Source of the DNA: Spirochaetes bacterium ADurb.Bin218
Lineage (GTDB): Bacteria > Spirochaetota > UBA4802 > UBA5550
NCBI GenBank assembly: GCA_002069965.1
Contig: MWCI01000022.1
Coordinates: 1-44,894, forward strand
DNA: 44,894 nucleotides
Reading direction: 5' to 3'
Below are positions 24,922 through 33,468 of this stretch, one piece after another (positions within the stretch are counted from its first letter, which is position 1; every line of letters begins with the position of its first letter). Both the position numbers and the translations under genes were made by a program. The notes under the pieces were generated by a model. It ran no database searches, was not told the origin of the DNA, and saw only the letters and a list, made by a program, of their open reading frames with translations.

Positions 24922-26001
24922 ATGGCAGAATCATATAAACATGAAACAGGCAGTTTTACAGGTAAAGGTGGAGTTGAGATTTTTTTTCAGAAGTGGTTAG
25001 TTGACAAAGCAAAGGCTATTCTGGTTTTAGTTCATGGTCTTGGAGAGCATTCAGGGAGATATTCTAACCTCTTAAATTCACTTGCTGGCAAGAATATCTC
25101 TATTGTAGCCATAGATCATAGGGGTCATGGCAAGTCAGGCGGCAAAAGAGGCCATATTGATTCATTTATGGATTATGTTTACGATTTGAAATTATTTATG
25201 GAATTTATCAAAGAAGAAAATCGTGGGCTGCCAGTTGTTCTCTTTGGTCACAGCATGGGAGGAGTTATTGCTGCAAAATATGCTTTAACCTATCCAGATG
25301 ATTTTTCTATGCTTGTATTGTCTTCCTCTGGCTTTGCTCCTTCAGCTGAGATACCTCAATGGAAGAAGAGCCTGGCTGAGTTTTTATCATCAAAGGTTGG
25401 TGCTCTTACAATGTCCAATGGTCTTAATACAGCTGATCTCTCCCATGATAAAGAGGTGGTTGTTGCTTATGAAAATGATCCCCTTGTCCATGACCGAGTT
25501 TCTGCACGGTGGTTTGTTGAATTTATGAAGGCAGCAGGGGAATGTATGGCAAATGCCAGGAATATTAAAAAGCCTTTACTTGTATTTCATGGTAAGAGCG
25601 ATAACATAGCTGATTATAAAGCTTCAGAGGAATTTTATAATTCTGCTACCTCTTCTAACAAACAGCTTTTTATATATGATGGATTATTCCATGAAACTAT
25701 GAATGAAACAGAAGCTGAAAGAAATAAAGTCCTTAAAGATGTAACTGGCTGGATTCTAAAGAATTTAGGGGAGGCCACTAAGGTTTCTTCTAAAGCACCA
25801 GAACCAAAGGCAAAAGCAGCACCTAAAGCAAAAGCAGCAGCAAAAAAGGCAAGTGCTAAGGTTGCAAAAAGTGAAGAGAAAAAGCCAGCACCAAAGGCAA
25901 AATCTGCAGCAAAAAAGGCTGAGCCAAAGGCAGCTGCTAAAAAAGCAGCACCTAAAGCCTCTTCAAAGGCAAAGGCTGCACCTAAGTCTAAAAAGAAATA
26001 A
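24922..26001 (+). CDS. Monoacylglycerol-lipase-like hydrolase with histone-H1-like tail
   Basis: A 359-residue protein. Residues 1-~283 form an alpha/beta hydrolase of the monoacylglycerol lipase/lysophospholipase type. The oxyanion region is LVHGLGEHSGRY, the nucleophile elbow GHSMGG (~residue 112), the acid likely Asp in HGKSDNIADY, and the catalytic His in GLFHETMNE. Residues ~290-359 are a disordered tail almost wholly of Lys, Ala, Pro and Ser (PKAKAAPKAKAAAKKA pattern), like histone H1 or bacterial nucleoid tails. The fusion is real in frame, and a terminator follows the stop. The tail's job is unknown. Confidence 0.85.
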   Translation: MAESYKHETGSFTGKGGVEIFFQKWLVDKAKAILVLVHGLGEHSGRYSNLLNSLAGKNISIVAIDHRGHGKSGGKRGHIDSFMDYVYDLKLFMEFIKEENRGLPVVLFGHSMGGVIAAKYALTYPDDFSMLVLSSSGFAPSAEIPQWKKSLAEFLSSKVGALTMSNGLNTADLSHDKEVVVAYENDPLVHDRVSARWFVEFMKAAGECMANARNIKKPLLVFHGKSDNIADYKASEEFYNSATSSNKQLFIYDGLFHETMNETEAERNKVLKDVTGWILKNLGEATKVSSKAPEPKAKAAPKAKAAAKKASAKVAKSEEKKPAPKAKSAAKKAEPKAAAKKAAPKASSKAKAAPKSKKK

Positions 26002-26018
26002 TTGCACAGATATTTATA

Positions 26019-26055
26019 AAAAATCCCTGTTTTTGCGCAGGGATTTTTTATTTTT
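26019..26055 (+). terminator. Rho-independent terminator after the hydrolase gene
   Basis: ATCCCTG (26023-26029) pairs with CAGGGAT (26038-26044), extended by flanking A/T pairs, and is followed by TTTTTTATTTTT. The A-rich left flank means it can also serve the convergent manC gene. Confidence 0.88.
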
Positions 26056-26079
26056 CTGTTTCAAGGTTTATGGTGCAAT

Positions 26080-27147
26080 TTAGCTTTTTTTGCCTTTAAC
26101 TATTTCAACAACCTTTCTTACATCCTGAGAAGAGTTTTTATTAATGACAAGTATATCATTCCCTGATTGGACAACAACTATTCCAGAAACCCCCACAAGA
26201 GCTATGCGAGAGCCTTCACTGAAGATGGTGCAGTCTTTGCTGTTTACAAATATTGCATTGTCTTGAGACTGAGTTCTATTACCATTGCTATCTGCTTCCA
26301 GTATATCGTCAGCTGCTTTCCAGCTACCAAGGTCTGCCCATCCAAAATCTGCAGGTATTACCATACAATTTGTGGCTTTTTCCATAATTCCATAGTCAAT
26401 GGAGACAGATTCAATTGATTGAAATATATTTTTTTTAATTTCTTTTACAGAATTATCCTTTGAGGAAATTTGTTCCCATGAAAGGTTCATTAGAGGCTCA
26501 AAGGCCTGGTAATGGCGAGGCATGAGTTCTTTAAACTTTTCTAAAATAACAGAGGTTTTCCATATAAATATACCACTGTTCCAGAAGAAATTTCCAGATT
26601 CTACATATTTTTTTGCAGTTTCAAAGTCTGGCTTTTCTACGAATCTGTCCACTGCAAGCTCTGTTGCATTGCCTTCCACTGATTTGATGTATCCATAGCC
26701 TGTTTCCGGATAGGAGGGCTTTATACCTATGGTTACAAGGGAATCCCTTTGAGCCAGAGATATTCCTTTTTTTATTATCTCAGAAAAAACATCTGGTTTT
26801 TTTATAAAGTGATCAGCTGGCAAAACTATCATCACAGAGTCTTTATATTTTTTTGATAAAAAAATTGCAGCATATAGCACAGCTGCTGCTGTATTCTTTG
26901 GAGCAGGCTCAGATAGTATTGTCCCTTTAAGGCCTGTTTTTTTAATTTCAGCAATAGAGAGATCCTCATATTTTTCTGATGATACAATTACAATTTCTTC
27001 AGGAGAAGCAGATTTGAGTCTGTTGATTGTTTCCTCAAGCAATGTTCCTTTCCCGGACATATTGTGATACTGCTTTGGCCTTTCCTCATTGCTCATTGGC
27101 CAGAGCCTTGTGCCAGCCCCTCCAGCAAGAATTACCGGTATTATCAT
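26080..27147 (-). CDS. manC: Mannose-1-phosphate guanylyltransferase
   Basis: A 355-residue nucleotidyltransferase that makes GDP-mannose. PVILAGGAGTRLWPMS.E..PKQY (residues ~4-26) is the GTP-binding signature, EPAPKNTAAAV and LPADHFI the metal/substrate region, and FVEKPDF the sugar-phosphate signature. The C-terminal beta-helix is short and there is no isomerase domain, so it is the single-function type. Its ATG forms a TAATG overlap with the LEA-type gene upstream. GDP-mannose would feed surface polysaccharide. Confidence 0.93.
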   Translation of the reverse strand: MIIPVILAGGAGTRLWPMSNEERPKQYHNMSGKGTLLEETINRLKSASPEEIVIVSSEKYEDLSIAEIKKTGLKGTILSEPAPKNTAAAVLYAAIFLSKKYKDSVMIVLPADHFIKKPDVFSEIIKKGISLAQRDSLVTIGIKPSYPETGYGYIKSVEGNATELAVDRFVEKPDFETAKKYVESGNFFWNSGIFIWKTSVILEKFKELMPRHYQAFEPLMNLSWEQISSKDNSVKEIKKNIFQSIESVSIDYGIMEKATNCMVIPADFGWADLGSWKAADDILEADSNGNRTQSQDNAIFVNSKDCTIFSEGSRIALVGVSGIVVVQSGNDILVINKNSSQDVRKVVEIVKGKKS

Positions 27148-28145
27148 TACAGGTTAAATTCTCCTTTCTCATCAAATTTTAGTTTTAAAGGCTCAGATTT
27201 TATTTTATCAGGGAATTTTACCATAGAAAAGCCAGTAAGTGAATATTCACCTTTCCCATCGTTAAAAGCCTTTAAAATGGATTTACCAAGTGCCTTTGAA
27301 CTGAATTCGTTGTTGACACTTAAGGTGTATTCTCCCTGTTTATTTTTTATATCCTTTGTATATCCGTCAACAAGTTTGCTTGCATTTATATTAAAATTAT
27401 AGTTTAGATCTTTGAAAAAAAGCTCAGCCTTTGTCTTGTTTTTCATTACAATATCAAAATTTACTTTAAGTTTAAGATCAAGATCTGCTGGATCTATGAC
27501 TTTTGCTGGATTTTTTCCGTCAATAATTGCTCCAAACATATCTGCCACTGCATTTGCATTGAGATTTTTCCTGGCTGATCTTTTTATAGCCTCTTCTATC
27601 TCCTGAGTTGTAGGTTTTATGACATTAAAATTGGCTATGTTTATCTCTGGTTTAATTGTGGGTATCTCTTTATTGAATTTAAAGTTAAATGTAACTTCCT
27701 TTGCAATTTTTTGAACACTTGCTGGCAATGGAATTGAGATAGTCATATCTATGAGGCATTTGAGAGAATCCTTTTTTTGATAATCCTGAATTATATTAAT
27801 TATATCAGAATATTTAAGGTTAAGAAGAAGCCGGGTCATCTCTGTGCCCTTGGCCTTGATCTTTAACTTATCAGTAGAAGTCTGAAATAACTGCTTTCCC
27901 TCAATAAAAAAAGTTGTTTTCACTGTTGAGAGCTTTAATTTAAAAGGATAAGGATTATATATCTCTACGTCAAAGAGAAATGTTATATCTCTCAGGCTAA
28001 GGGATTCTATGTCAAAATTTTTAATTTCTGCTGTTGGTTTTGGGATTTTTAACCCCTGAATTTCATCAGGCAGTTCAAAGGCTTCTGTTTTTGTGAGTAA
28101 AAAGACTATTGACAACAAAAGAGTAATAACTATAAATTTTTTCAT
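27147..28145 (-). CDS. Exported protein with two LEA14/WHy-like domains
   Basis: A 332-residue protein with a signal peptide (residues 1-~22, ending near TEA). Two late-embryogenesis-abundant type 2 (WHy) beta-sandwich domains follow. The first has SLSLRDITFLFDVEIYNPYPFKLKL (~residues 48-75). The second has DLDLKLKVNFDIVMKNKTKAELFFKDLNYNFNI (~residues 222-255). 'V.NP.P..L.L....Y...' is the family hallmark. Such proteins are periplasmic or secreted and linked to stress or envelope function. The gene is translationally coupled to manC. Confidence 0.7.
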   Translation of the reverse strand: MKKFIVITLLLSIVFLLTKTEAFELPDEIQGLKIPKPTAEIKNFDIESLSLRDITFLFDVEIYNPYPFKLKLSTVKTTFFIEGKQLFQTSTDKLKIKAKGTEMTRLLLNLKYSDIINIIQDYQKKDSLKCLIDMTISIPLPASVQKIAKEVTFNFKFNKEIPTIKPEINIANFNVIKPTTQEIEEAIKRSARKNLNANAVADMFGAIIDGKNPAKVIDPADLDLKLKVNFDIVMKNKTKAELFFKDLNYNFNINASKLVDGYTKDIKNKQGEYTLSVNNEFSSKALGKSILKAFNDGKGEYSLTGFSMVKFPDKIKSEPLKLKFDEKGEFNL

Positions 28146-28231
28146 AAATATACACCTTGAGGAAGTTTTTGCTTACTTTATGAAGTTATAAATTAATAGC
28201 TTCCATTTCTCAAGAAAAAAAGGAACTGAAG

Positions 28232-28975
28232 ATGTTTATAATCCAAAAAATGATGAATTTTTTAATCTTTCCTCCAGCAATTTTTATTTTAATAGGCTTT
28301 ATGGGTCTTATTTTTATAAGGAAAAATTTTAAAAAGGGATTTTATATTCTTTGCTTTGATTTTATTTTGATTTATCTATTATCCATAGAACCTATTAAGA
28401 ATTTAATACTCTATCCCCTTGAAAGCTATAGTCCGCCTCTTAATTATAATGTCAAAGACAAAGTAAGCCTTGTTGTTGTTCTTGGAGGAGGAACTGTTGA
28501 GACCTCCCCTGAGGATCAGGGTAGCCTCCATGCGGACTCTTTTAAAAGGGCTATGTATGGATTGAGAATTGCAAAGCATTATGGGATTCCTTTGCTTTAT
28601 TCTGGAGGCAGGGTCTTTGATTCTCAGAGGCAGGATGAGGCTTTGCTGGCAGAGAGGCTTTTGAATAAATATGCCATGGGTGTTACTATTTTTACAGAGA
28701 GTCAGAGCAGAACTACCTATGAGAATGCCCTATATGTTCAGGAAAAATACAGGCCAGAAAGAGTTATACTTGTGACTTCAGCCTATCACATGAAAAGAGC
28801 GATTTATGCTTTTAATAAGGCCTCAATTTCAGTTGTGCCAGCTCCTACTGATTATAAAATAGACAGCTGGAATTATAATTTTACCAGTTTTTTGCCAAAA
28901 TCCTATGAGATGGATTGTACATATAAGGCTCTTAAGGAGTATCTGGGACTTTTGTTTTATAAAATAAAGGATTAG
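28232..28975 (+). CDS. DUF218/YdcF-family protein, ElyC-like
   Basis: A 247-residue protein. Two N-terminal transmembrane helices (residues ~12-28 and ~35-55) are followed by a DUF218 domain: VVVLGGGTVETSP, the central LLYSGGRVF, ESQSRTTYENALYV and LVTSAYHMKRAIYAF. The domain order matches ElyC, which affects peptidoglycan lipid-carrier metabolism in enterobacteria; the SanA and YdcF proteins share the fold. It is divergent from the LEA-type gene, with a short shared control region. Confidence 0.82.
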   Translation: MFIIQKMMNFLIFPPAIFILIGFMGLIFIRKNFKKGFYILCFDFILIYLLSIEPIKNLILYPLESYSPPLNYNVKDKVSLVVVLGGGTVETSPEDQGSLHADSFKRAMYGLRIAKHYGIPLLYSGGRVFDSQRQDEALLAERLLNKYAMGVTIFTESQSRTTYENALYVQEKYRPERVILVTSAYHMKRAIYAFNKASISVVPAPTDYKIDSWNYNFTSFLPKSYEMDCTYKALKEYLGLLFYKIKD

Positions 28976-29000
28976 GTTTTATAAGTGTATAAAAATTTTC

Positions 29001-29082
29001 AGTAATTATTTCTAAATATAATTTTTAGTGTAAAATCAAGAAAATATTATCCCCTCTGCCTTTGGCGTAATAGAGTATTTTT
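29001..29082. repeat. Dispersed repeat, long copy
   Basis: 29001-29034 and 29068-29082 match 22313-22361 with one mismatch. The intervening 33 bases (29035-29067) are present only here. It lies between the ElyC-like gene and rplM. Confidence 0.7.
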
Positions 29083-29252
29083 ATTTTAAACTAAGTTAAG
29101 GAATAAATACTGAAAAATTTTTAAATTAATCATAAAAAGATAAGAAAAAAGGTATTATTTTCGTTGACAGTTTTTAGGGTATATATTGTTTTTAAACTTT
29201 GATATGACAGGAAAGAATTGTTATTTTTTATAAGTGGAAGAGGCTTAAGATA

Positions 29253-29693
29253 ATGAAGGGAATTCAGAAAACTTATGTAATGAAAGAATCTGAAATAGAG
29301 AAGAAGTGGTATCTTGTTGATGCTGAAGGTAAGGTTCTTGGAAGGCTTGCAACTGAAATTGCCAATATATTGAGAGGCAAGCATAAGCCAACTTATTCTC
29401 CAAATCTGGATATGGGAGACAATATTATTGTCATCAATGCGGAAAAAGTAGTTCTTACAGGCTCAAAGAGTGTTGATAAGGATTATTTCAGCCATTCAAA
29501 ATATCCGGGTGGTGTTAAGTTTACAAATATTACCAAGCTTATGAAGGAAAAGCCAGAGTTTATAATTCAGCATGCTGTGAAGGGTATGTTGCCAAAGACG
29601 AAAATGGGCCGTAAGGTTCTGGGTAATCTTAAGATCTATGCAGGGGATAAGCATCCGCATGAGGCTCAGAAGCCAGAAGTTATTAATCTATAA
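29253..29693 (+). CDS. rplM: 50S ribosomal protein L13
   Basis: A 146-residue ribosomal protein. WYLVDAEGKVLGRLATEIANILRGK (residues ~23-47) is the family opening. GDNIIVINAEKVVLTG, AVKGMLPK and the C-terminal LKIYAGDKHPHEAQKPE are canonical. An N-terminal extension of ~8 residues is plausible since L13 starts vary. It is followed by rpsI, the near-universal L13-S9 pair. TTGACA at about 29164-29169 may be the -35 box of its promoter, but I see no well-placed -10. Confidence 0.97.
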   Translation: MKGIQKTYVMKESEIEKKWYLVDAEGKVLGRLATEIANILRGKHKPTYSPNLDMGDNIIVINAEKVVLTGSKSVDKDYFSHSKYPGGVKFTNITKLMKEKPEFIIQHAVKGMLPKTKMGRKVLGNLKIYAGDKHPHEAQKPEVINL

Positions 29694-29738
29694 ATGATAA
29701 TCTATAAGTTAAGTAAAGAGGATTTAAGGAGATTTTAA

Positions 29739-30128
29739 ATGGCAGAAAGGATGTATGCTACAGGGAGAAGAAAGACTTCAGTGGCAAGAGTGTGGCTGAA
29801 GCCTGGTAATGGCCAGATAATTATTAATAAAAAACCCATCAATGAATATTTTAGAAGACAGACTCTTGAGCTTGTTGTAAGACAGCCTCTTGAGTATGTG
29901 GGACAGCTTGATAAATTTGATATTATGGCAAATGTTTCCGGTGGTGGCTGGTCAGGTCAGGCTGGTGCTGTAAAGATGGGCATAGCAAGGTGTCTTGTTC
30001 AGGCAGATGAAAGATTCAAGAAGAGTCTCCGTGATGCAGGATTTTTGACAAGGGATGCAAGAAAGGTAGAAAGAAAAAAGCCAGGACAGAAGAAAGCAAG
30101 GAAGAGATTCCAGTTTTCAAAACGTTAA
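29739..30128 (+). CDS. rpsI: 30S ribosomal protein S9
   Basis: 129 residues. [17 protein letters not shown] at the start and the C-terminal [24 protein letters not shown] are diagnostic, the last Lys-Arg reaching the ribosomal P site. [19 protein letters not shown] is also conserved. A GGAG ribosome site precedes the ATG. A strong terminator follows. Confidence 0.98.
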   Translation: MAERMYATGRRKTSVARVWLKPGNGQIIINKKPINEYFRRQTLELVVRQPLEYVGQLDKFDIMANVSGGGWSGQAGAVKMGIARCLVQADERFKKSLRDAGFLTRDARKVERKKPGQKKARKRFQFSKR

Positions 30129-30150
30129 TATGTTTTATATATACTTTGAA

Positions 30151-30180
30151 AAAAAGGGATGCTTTTTGCATCCTTTTTTA
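30151..30180 (+). terminator. Rho-independent terminator after rpsI
   Basis: AAAAAGGGATGC (30151-30162) and GCATCCTTTTT (30168-30178) form a GC-cored stem with a T5 loop and a run of T residues. Confidence 0.92.
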
Positions 30181-30254
30181 TTTACTTAAATCCAGTAGGG
30201 CTAATTTTTATTTTAAGGCTTGCAAAATTTTGACATGTTTTTTATCATATACCT

Positions 30255-31535
30255 ATGAAGGGATTTTTGTATAAATTATTTTTTTATTTTAAGCACGACT
30301 CAGTAAACATTTTACGTTCCTTTGTTTCTGGCCTGGGTATTTTATTCCTTATAGCCTTTTTTGTAATGTATCTTGCTGTTAAGTCTGCTGTTTTGTCTTA
30401 TATATCAGGCTCTCTCCTTGATAACCTGGCAAGTGACGAAATTAAAATACTTCCAAAAAACGCAAAGGCTGTTGAATATGTTAAACGTGAGGGCTCTCCT
30501 GGGATAAGTCAAGAGCTATATAGCAAAATAAAATCTATGCCTGATTTCAAAGCAACAAGCACTATAAGCAGGACCCCTTTTTCAATCAGGCTCAAAGGTG
30601 AGATTTTAGGTAAAAGCAGGTCCACCTTTGTTCCAGTATGTGGTGTTGACAGAAATCTCATAAAGGACAAAGTGCCTCGATGGCAGTCCTTTTATAATAA
30701 AAAGCCTGTTCCTATAATTGTTCCTAAGTTTACTATAGATTTAATGAATAATTACATGTCCTCAATGGAGAATCTGCCACCTCTTTCGGAAAAAGACTTC
30801 ATCGGTTTTCCTGTAGAATTAAAATTTCATGCTGGCAAGCGCAATACCCCTTTTTATAAAGAATACTTCTTTGATGGGGAGGTTCACAGTTTTACAGATT
30901 TATTGAATTTCCCAGGAGTTATTGTGCCAACTGATTTTCTTGCCGAGGTTACTGCTCAATACAGAAGGGAAACTGGAGGGCAGGCAGCTCTTGATTATGC
31001 TGTTGTTTATGCAAGGGTCAAGGATCCAGATAAACTTCCAGTGATAGTTTCTAATCTTAAATCTATGGGTCTTAAGGTTGAATCTCAAAAGGATATTGCA
31101 GAGAAAACTCAAAAGACTATGGGATTAATAAATGAAGTCTTTTTTGCCATAATGGCTGTTTTCCTTGTTGTTTCTATAATTTCAATTTTCAATTCTTACC
31201 TTGCAATAGTTTACATTCGCAGTGAGAGGTTTTCTTTGCAAAGGATTCTTGGTTTTCCAAAAATTTCTATCTTATCAGCTTTTATTCTTGAGTCAGCAGT
31301 TGTTGGTGCGGTTTATGGTGCTGGAGGATATTTTATTGGTAACTATCTCCTTTCCCATGGAGGGGAAATCCTTTCAAAATGGGTTCCAATGCTTTCAGCT
31401 GTGCATCTTGAAACGGCTGGTGCTGATATTTTATTTTGTTCTGTTTTATTTGCCTCAGCTGTCTGTGTTATTGCTGCAGCTATCCCCGGTATTTTTGCTT
31501 CAAATATAAATCTCTTTAAGGCTGTAAGGAAATAA
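30255..31535 (+). CDS. FtsX-family permease of a LolCDE-like ABC exporter
   Basis: A 426-residue membrane protein: one N-terminal transmembrane helix (~residues 22-48), a large periplasmic domain (~50-285), then three helices (~290-320, 340-370, 385-420). This is the MacB/LolCE permease topology. The C-terminal half is an FtsX domain with AIMAVFLVVSIISIFNSYLAIVYIRSERF, the usual coupling-helix region before the second transmembrane segment. It is one base upstream of its ATPase. Lipoprotein release to the outer membrane is the likely role. Confidence 0.82.
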   Translation: MKGFLYKLFFYFKHDSVNILRSFVSGLGILFLIAFFVMYLAVKSAVLSYISGSLLDNLASDEIKILPKNAKAVEYVKREGSPGISQELYSKIKSMPDFKATSTISRTPFSIRLKGEILGKSRSTFVPVCGVDRNLIKDKVPRWQSFYNKKPVPIIVPKFTIDLMNNYMSSMENLPPLSEKDFIGFPVELKFHAGKRNTPFYKEYFFDGEVHSFTDLLNFPGVIVPTDFLAEVTAQYRRETGGQAALDYAVVYARVKDPDKLPVIVSNLKSMGLKVESQKDIAEKTQKTMGLINEVFFAIMAVFLVVSIISIFNSYLAIVYIRSERFSLQRILGFPKISILSAFILESAVVGAVYGAGGYFIGNYLLSHGGEILSKWVPMLSAVHLETAGADILFCSVLFASAVCVIAAAIPGIFASNINLFKAVRK

Positions 31536-31536
31536 T

Positions 31537-32334
31537 ATGCTTTTATCTGTAGAGAATGTATCCCTTTTTTTTGGAAAAAGAAAGATTCTTGATAACGTTT
31601 CATTAAAGATCTCTGAGGGAGAAATTGTTGCAATTACAGGAAAAAGCGGAAGCGGGAAGACCTCTCTCCTTGGTATTATGTCCGGGTTACTTGATCCTGA
31701 TGAGGGAGTTGTTTATTATAAAGGTGAAAATATAATTAAGTGGTGGGATTTTAAAAAATCCAGATACAGAAATAAAGAGATTGGATTTGTTTTTCAGTTT
31801 TTTAATCTGCTTCCTGATCTCTCTGCCTATGAGAATATAGTATACCCATCTCTGGTAAAATTTTTTCCTACTGATCTTAAAGGTGAGGTGAGGGAGCTTT
31901 CTAAGATTCTTGGGATAGAGCATATTCTTTACCAAAAACCAGAGACTCTATCTGGAGGAGAAAGACAACGTGTGGCAATTGCCAGAGCTATTATAAATAG
32001 GCCAAAAATTCTCCTTGCTGATGAACCCACAGGAAACCTTGATACTGGAACAGCCCTTGAGATAAAAAATCTCTTCCTAAGGCTAAGGGATGAGTTTAAT
32101 ATGAGTTTAATCATTGTTACCCATGATGAGCCATTGATAGAGATTGCAGATAGGCACTATCATCTTGAAGATGGAATTTTAACAGAGAAAATCATTAAAA
32201 GGCCACAGAGAGAGAATAAAACAAAAAGAACTGCTTCTGTAAAGAAAACTAAAAGTCTTGATAAAAAGGCACAGGCAAAAGCTGGCTCTAAAAGCTCTGC
32301 CTCGCGTAAGACTGCAGATAAGAAAATAAAATAA
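31537..32334 (+). CDS. LolD-like ABC ATPase with a basic C-terminal tail
   Basis: 265 residues. Walker A is GKSGSGKTSLLG (~residue 36), the signature LSGGERQRVAIARA (~residue 140), Walker B LLADEPTGNLD, and VTHDE the switch. The whole pattern is of LolD/MacB ATPases partnering FtsX-type permeases. Residues ~225-265 form an extra tail rich in Lys, Ser, Ala and Thr (KRTASVKKTKS...AKAGSKSSASRKT) not needed for ATPase activity. It starts one base after the permease stop. Confidence 0.86.
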   Translation: MLLSVENVSLFFGKRKILDNVSLKISEGEIVAITGKSGSGKTSLLGIMSGLLDPDEGVVYYKGENIIKWWDFKKSRYRNKEIGFVFQFFNLLPDLSAYENIVYPSLVKFFPTDLKGEVRELSKILGIEHILYQKPETLSGGERQRVAIARAIINRPKILLADEPTGNLDTGTALEIKNLFLRLRDEFNMSLIIVTHDEPLIEIADRHYHLEDGILTEKIIKRPQRENKTKRTASVKKTKSLDKKAQAKAGSKSSASRKTADKKIK

Positions 32335-32352
32335 TTATAGTTTTAAATTTTT

Positions 32353-33342
32353 TTATTCTTCCTGATTTTTGCTTTTAGTTGCATTCATCAGTTGATCTTT
32401 TAGATCCTTACGGGATGTTGCAAGGAGTATTGTTCTAAACTTCCATTCCTTATCCTCTTTAAATAGTCTTGTGGAAAATCCAACAGCATTATATACATTT
32501 AATATCTTAGTGCTGCCATTTTCGTCAATGACTTCATCTATACCTGAAGGAACGCAAAATAACTCAGGATTTTTTAGTAGTATTTCCTCAAGGCCTGAAT
32601 CATTGCTTTCTCTCAATATTTCAAATATCTTGCTTGAGTTAAATATAACTTTATAAGTTAAATCTTTATCGTAAAAAACTATAATATCCTCTTCCGGGAA
32701 GAGTTCATATCTGTATTCATCAGAAAATATGAGAACATCCCCTTTATCTACATAGGGCTTACCCATTGTGAGCACAAGGGAGAGTTTAACTGCATTCATG
32801 TAGTATTTTTTCAGGTATGAGTCTCTTTTGTCCCATAACAATTTTTCTTCCCTGGAAAGCTTTGGAAGATTTTTGTTCTTTTGTTTTGTTATTTCATCTA
32901 CCTTGTAGCTTTTAGGTTTATCGGGAATTAGGAATCCACAGTATACTATGCATTTTTTATTTTCACCAGCCTCGCTCTGTTGGTTTGCTGTTTCGTTGCA
33001 CTGTGACTCTTGCTTTGAAATATACTCTTCTTCTGTTATGTATTCTACATTTGTATTTTCTGGCTCATTGCCCCATAGTGGTTCAATTTTATACCAGAAC
33101 TTTATTCCCCTTGGTGCTGTATCTTTATATGATGTTTCTTTTACCTCTGCAATCATTTCAAAGTCAGAATGTATTTTCTCTGATCGAAATATTCTATAGG
33201 AACTGGCACCAATATCCTGCCATTTAATTTCTATAGCATCTGGCTGAACTGCTGATACTGTCATATTTTTTAAAAACTTAGGTTCTTCATTATTTGCTAT
33301 AATAAGCCCCAGAGTTAAAATTATATTGCTTAATAGTTTCAT
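32353..33342 (-). CDS. Exported FN3-like protein, unknown function
   Basis: 329 residues. A short hydrophobic N-terminus (LLSNIILTLGLIIA) may be a signal peptide. Residues ~27-95 look like a fibronectin type III domain (MTVSAVQPDAIEIKWQDI, YRIFRSEK, YKDTAPRG..FWYKIEP). The C-terminal ~180 residues have no recognised family but alternate beta strands and charged loops. Cys residues near 114 and 130-135 could form disulfides outside the cytoplasm. Convergent with the Lol-type operon. I do not know what it does. Confidence 0.6.
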   Translation of the reverse strand: MKLLSNIILTLGLIIANNEEPKFLKNMTVSAVQPDAIEIKWQDIGASSYRIFRSEKIHSDFEMIAEVKETSYKDTAPRGIKFWYKIEPLWGNEPENTNVEYITEEEYISKQESQCNETANQQSEAGENKKCIVYCGFLIPDKPKSYKVDEITKQKNKNLPKLSREEKLLWDKRDSYLKKYYMNAVKLSLVLTMGKPYVDKGDVLIFSDEYRYELFPEEDIIVFYDKDLTYKVIFNSSKIFEILRESNDSGLEEILLKNPELFCVPSGIDEVIDENGSTKILNVYNAVGFSTRLFKEDKEWKFRTILLATSRKDLKDQLMNATKSKNQEE

Positions 33343-33468
33343 ATCCTTCTCTTATGCTATATGATTTTTAATAATTAATTTAAAAGTTCTTTTCTATTTT
33401 TTCAATAAAATAATATGTATATGTGTATCTTTTGAAGTTACTTTATTTTTTAGAATGAGTTTTGAGAT

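Noticed and set aside
25853-26083. A 76-codon ORF in another frame over the Lys/Ala tail.
   Set aside because: It is a frame shadow of the repetitive AAA/GCA-rich tail and runs through the terminator.
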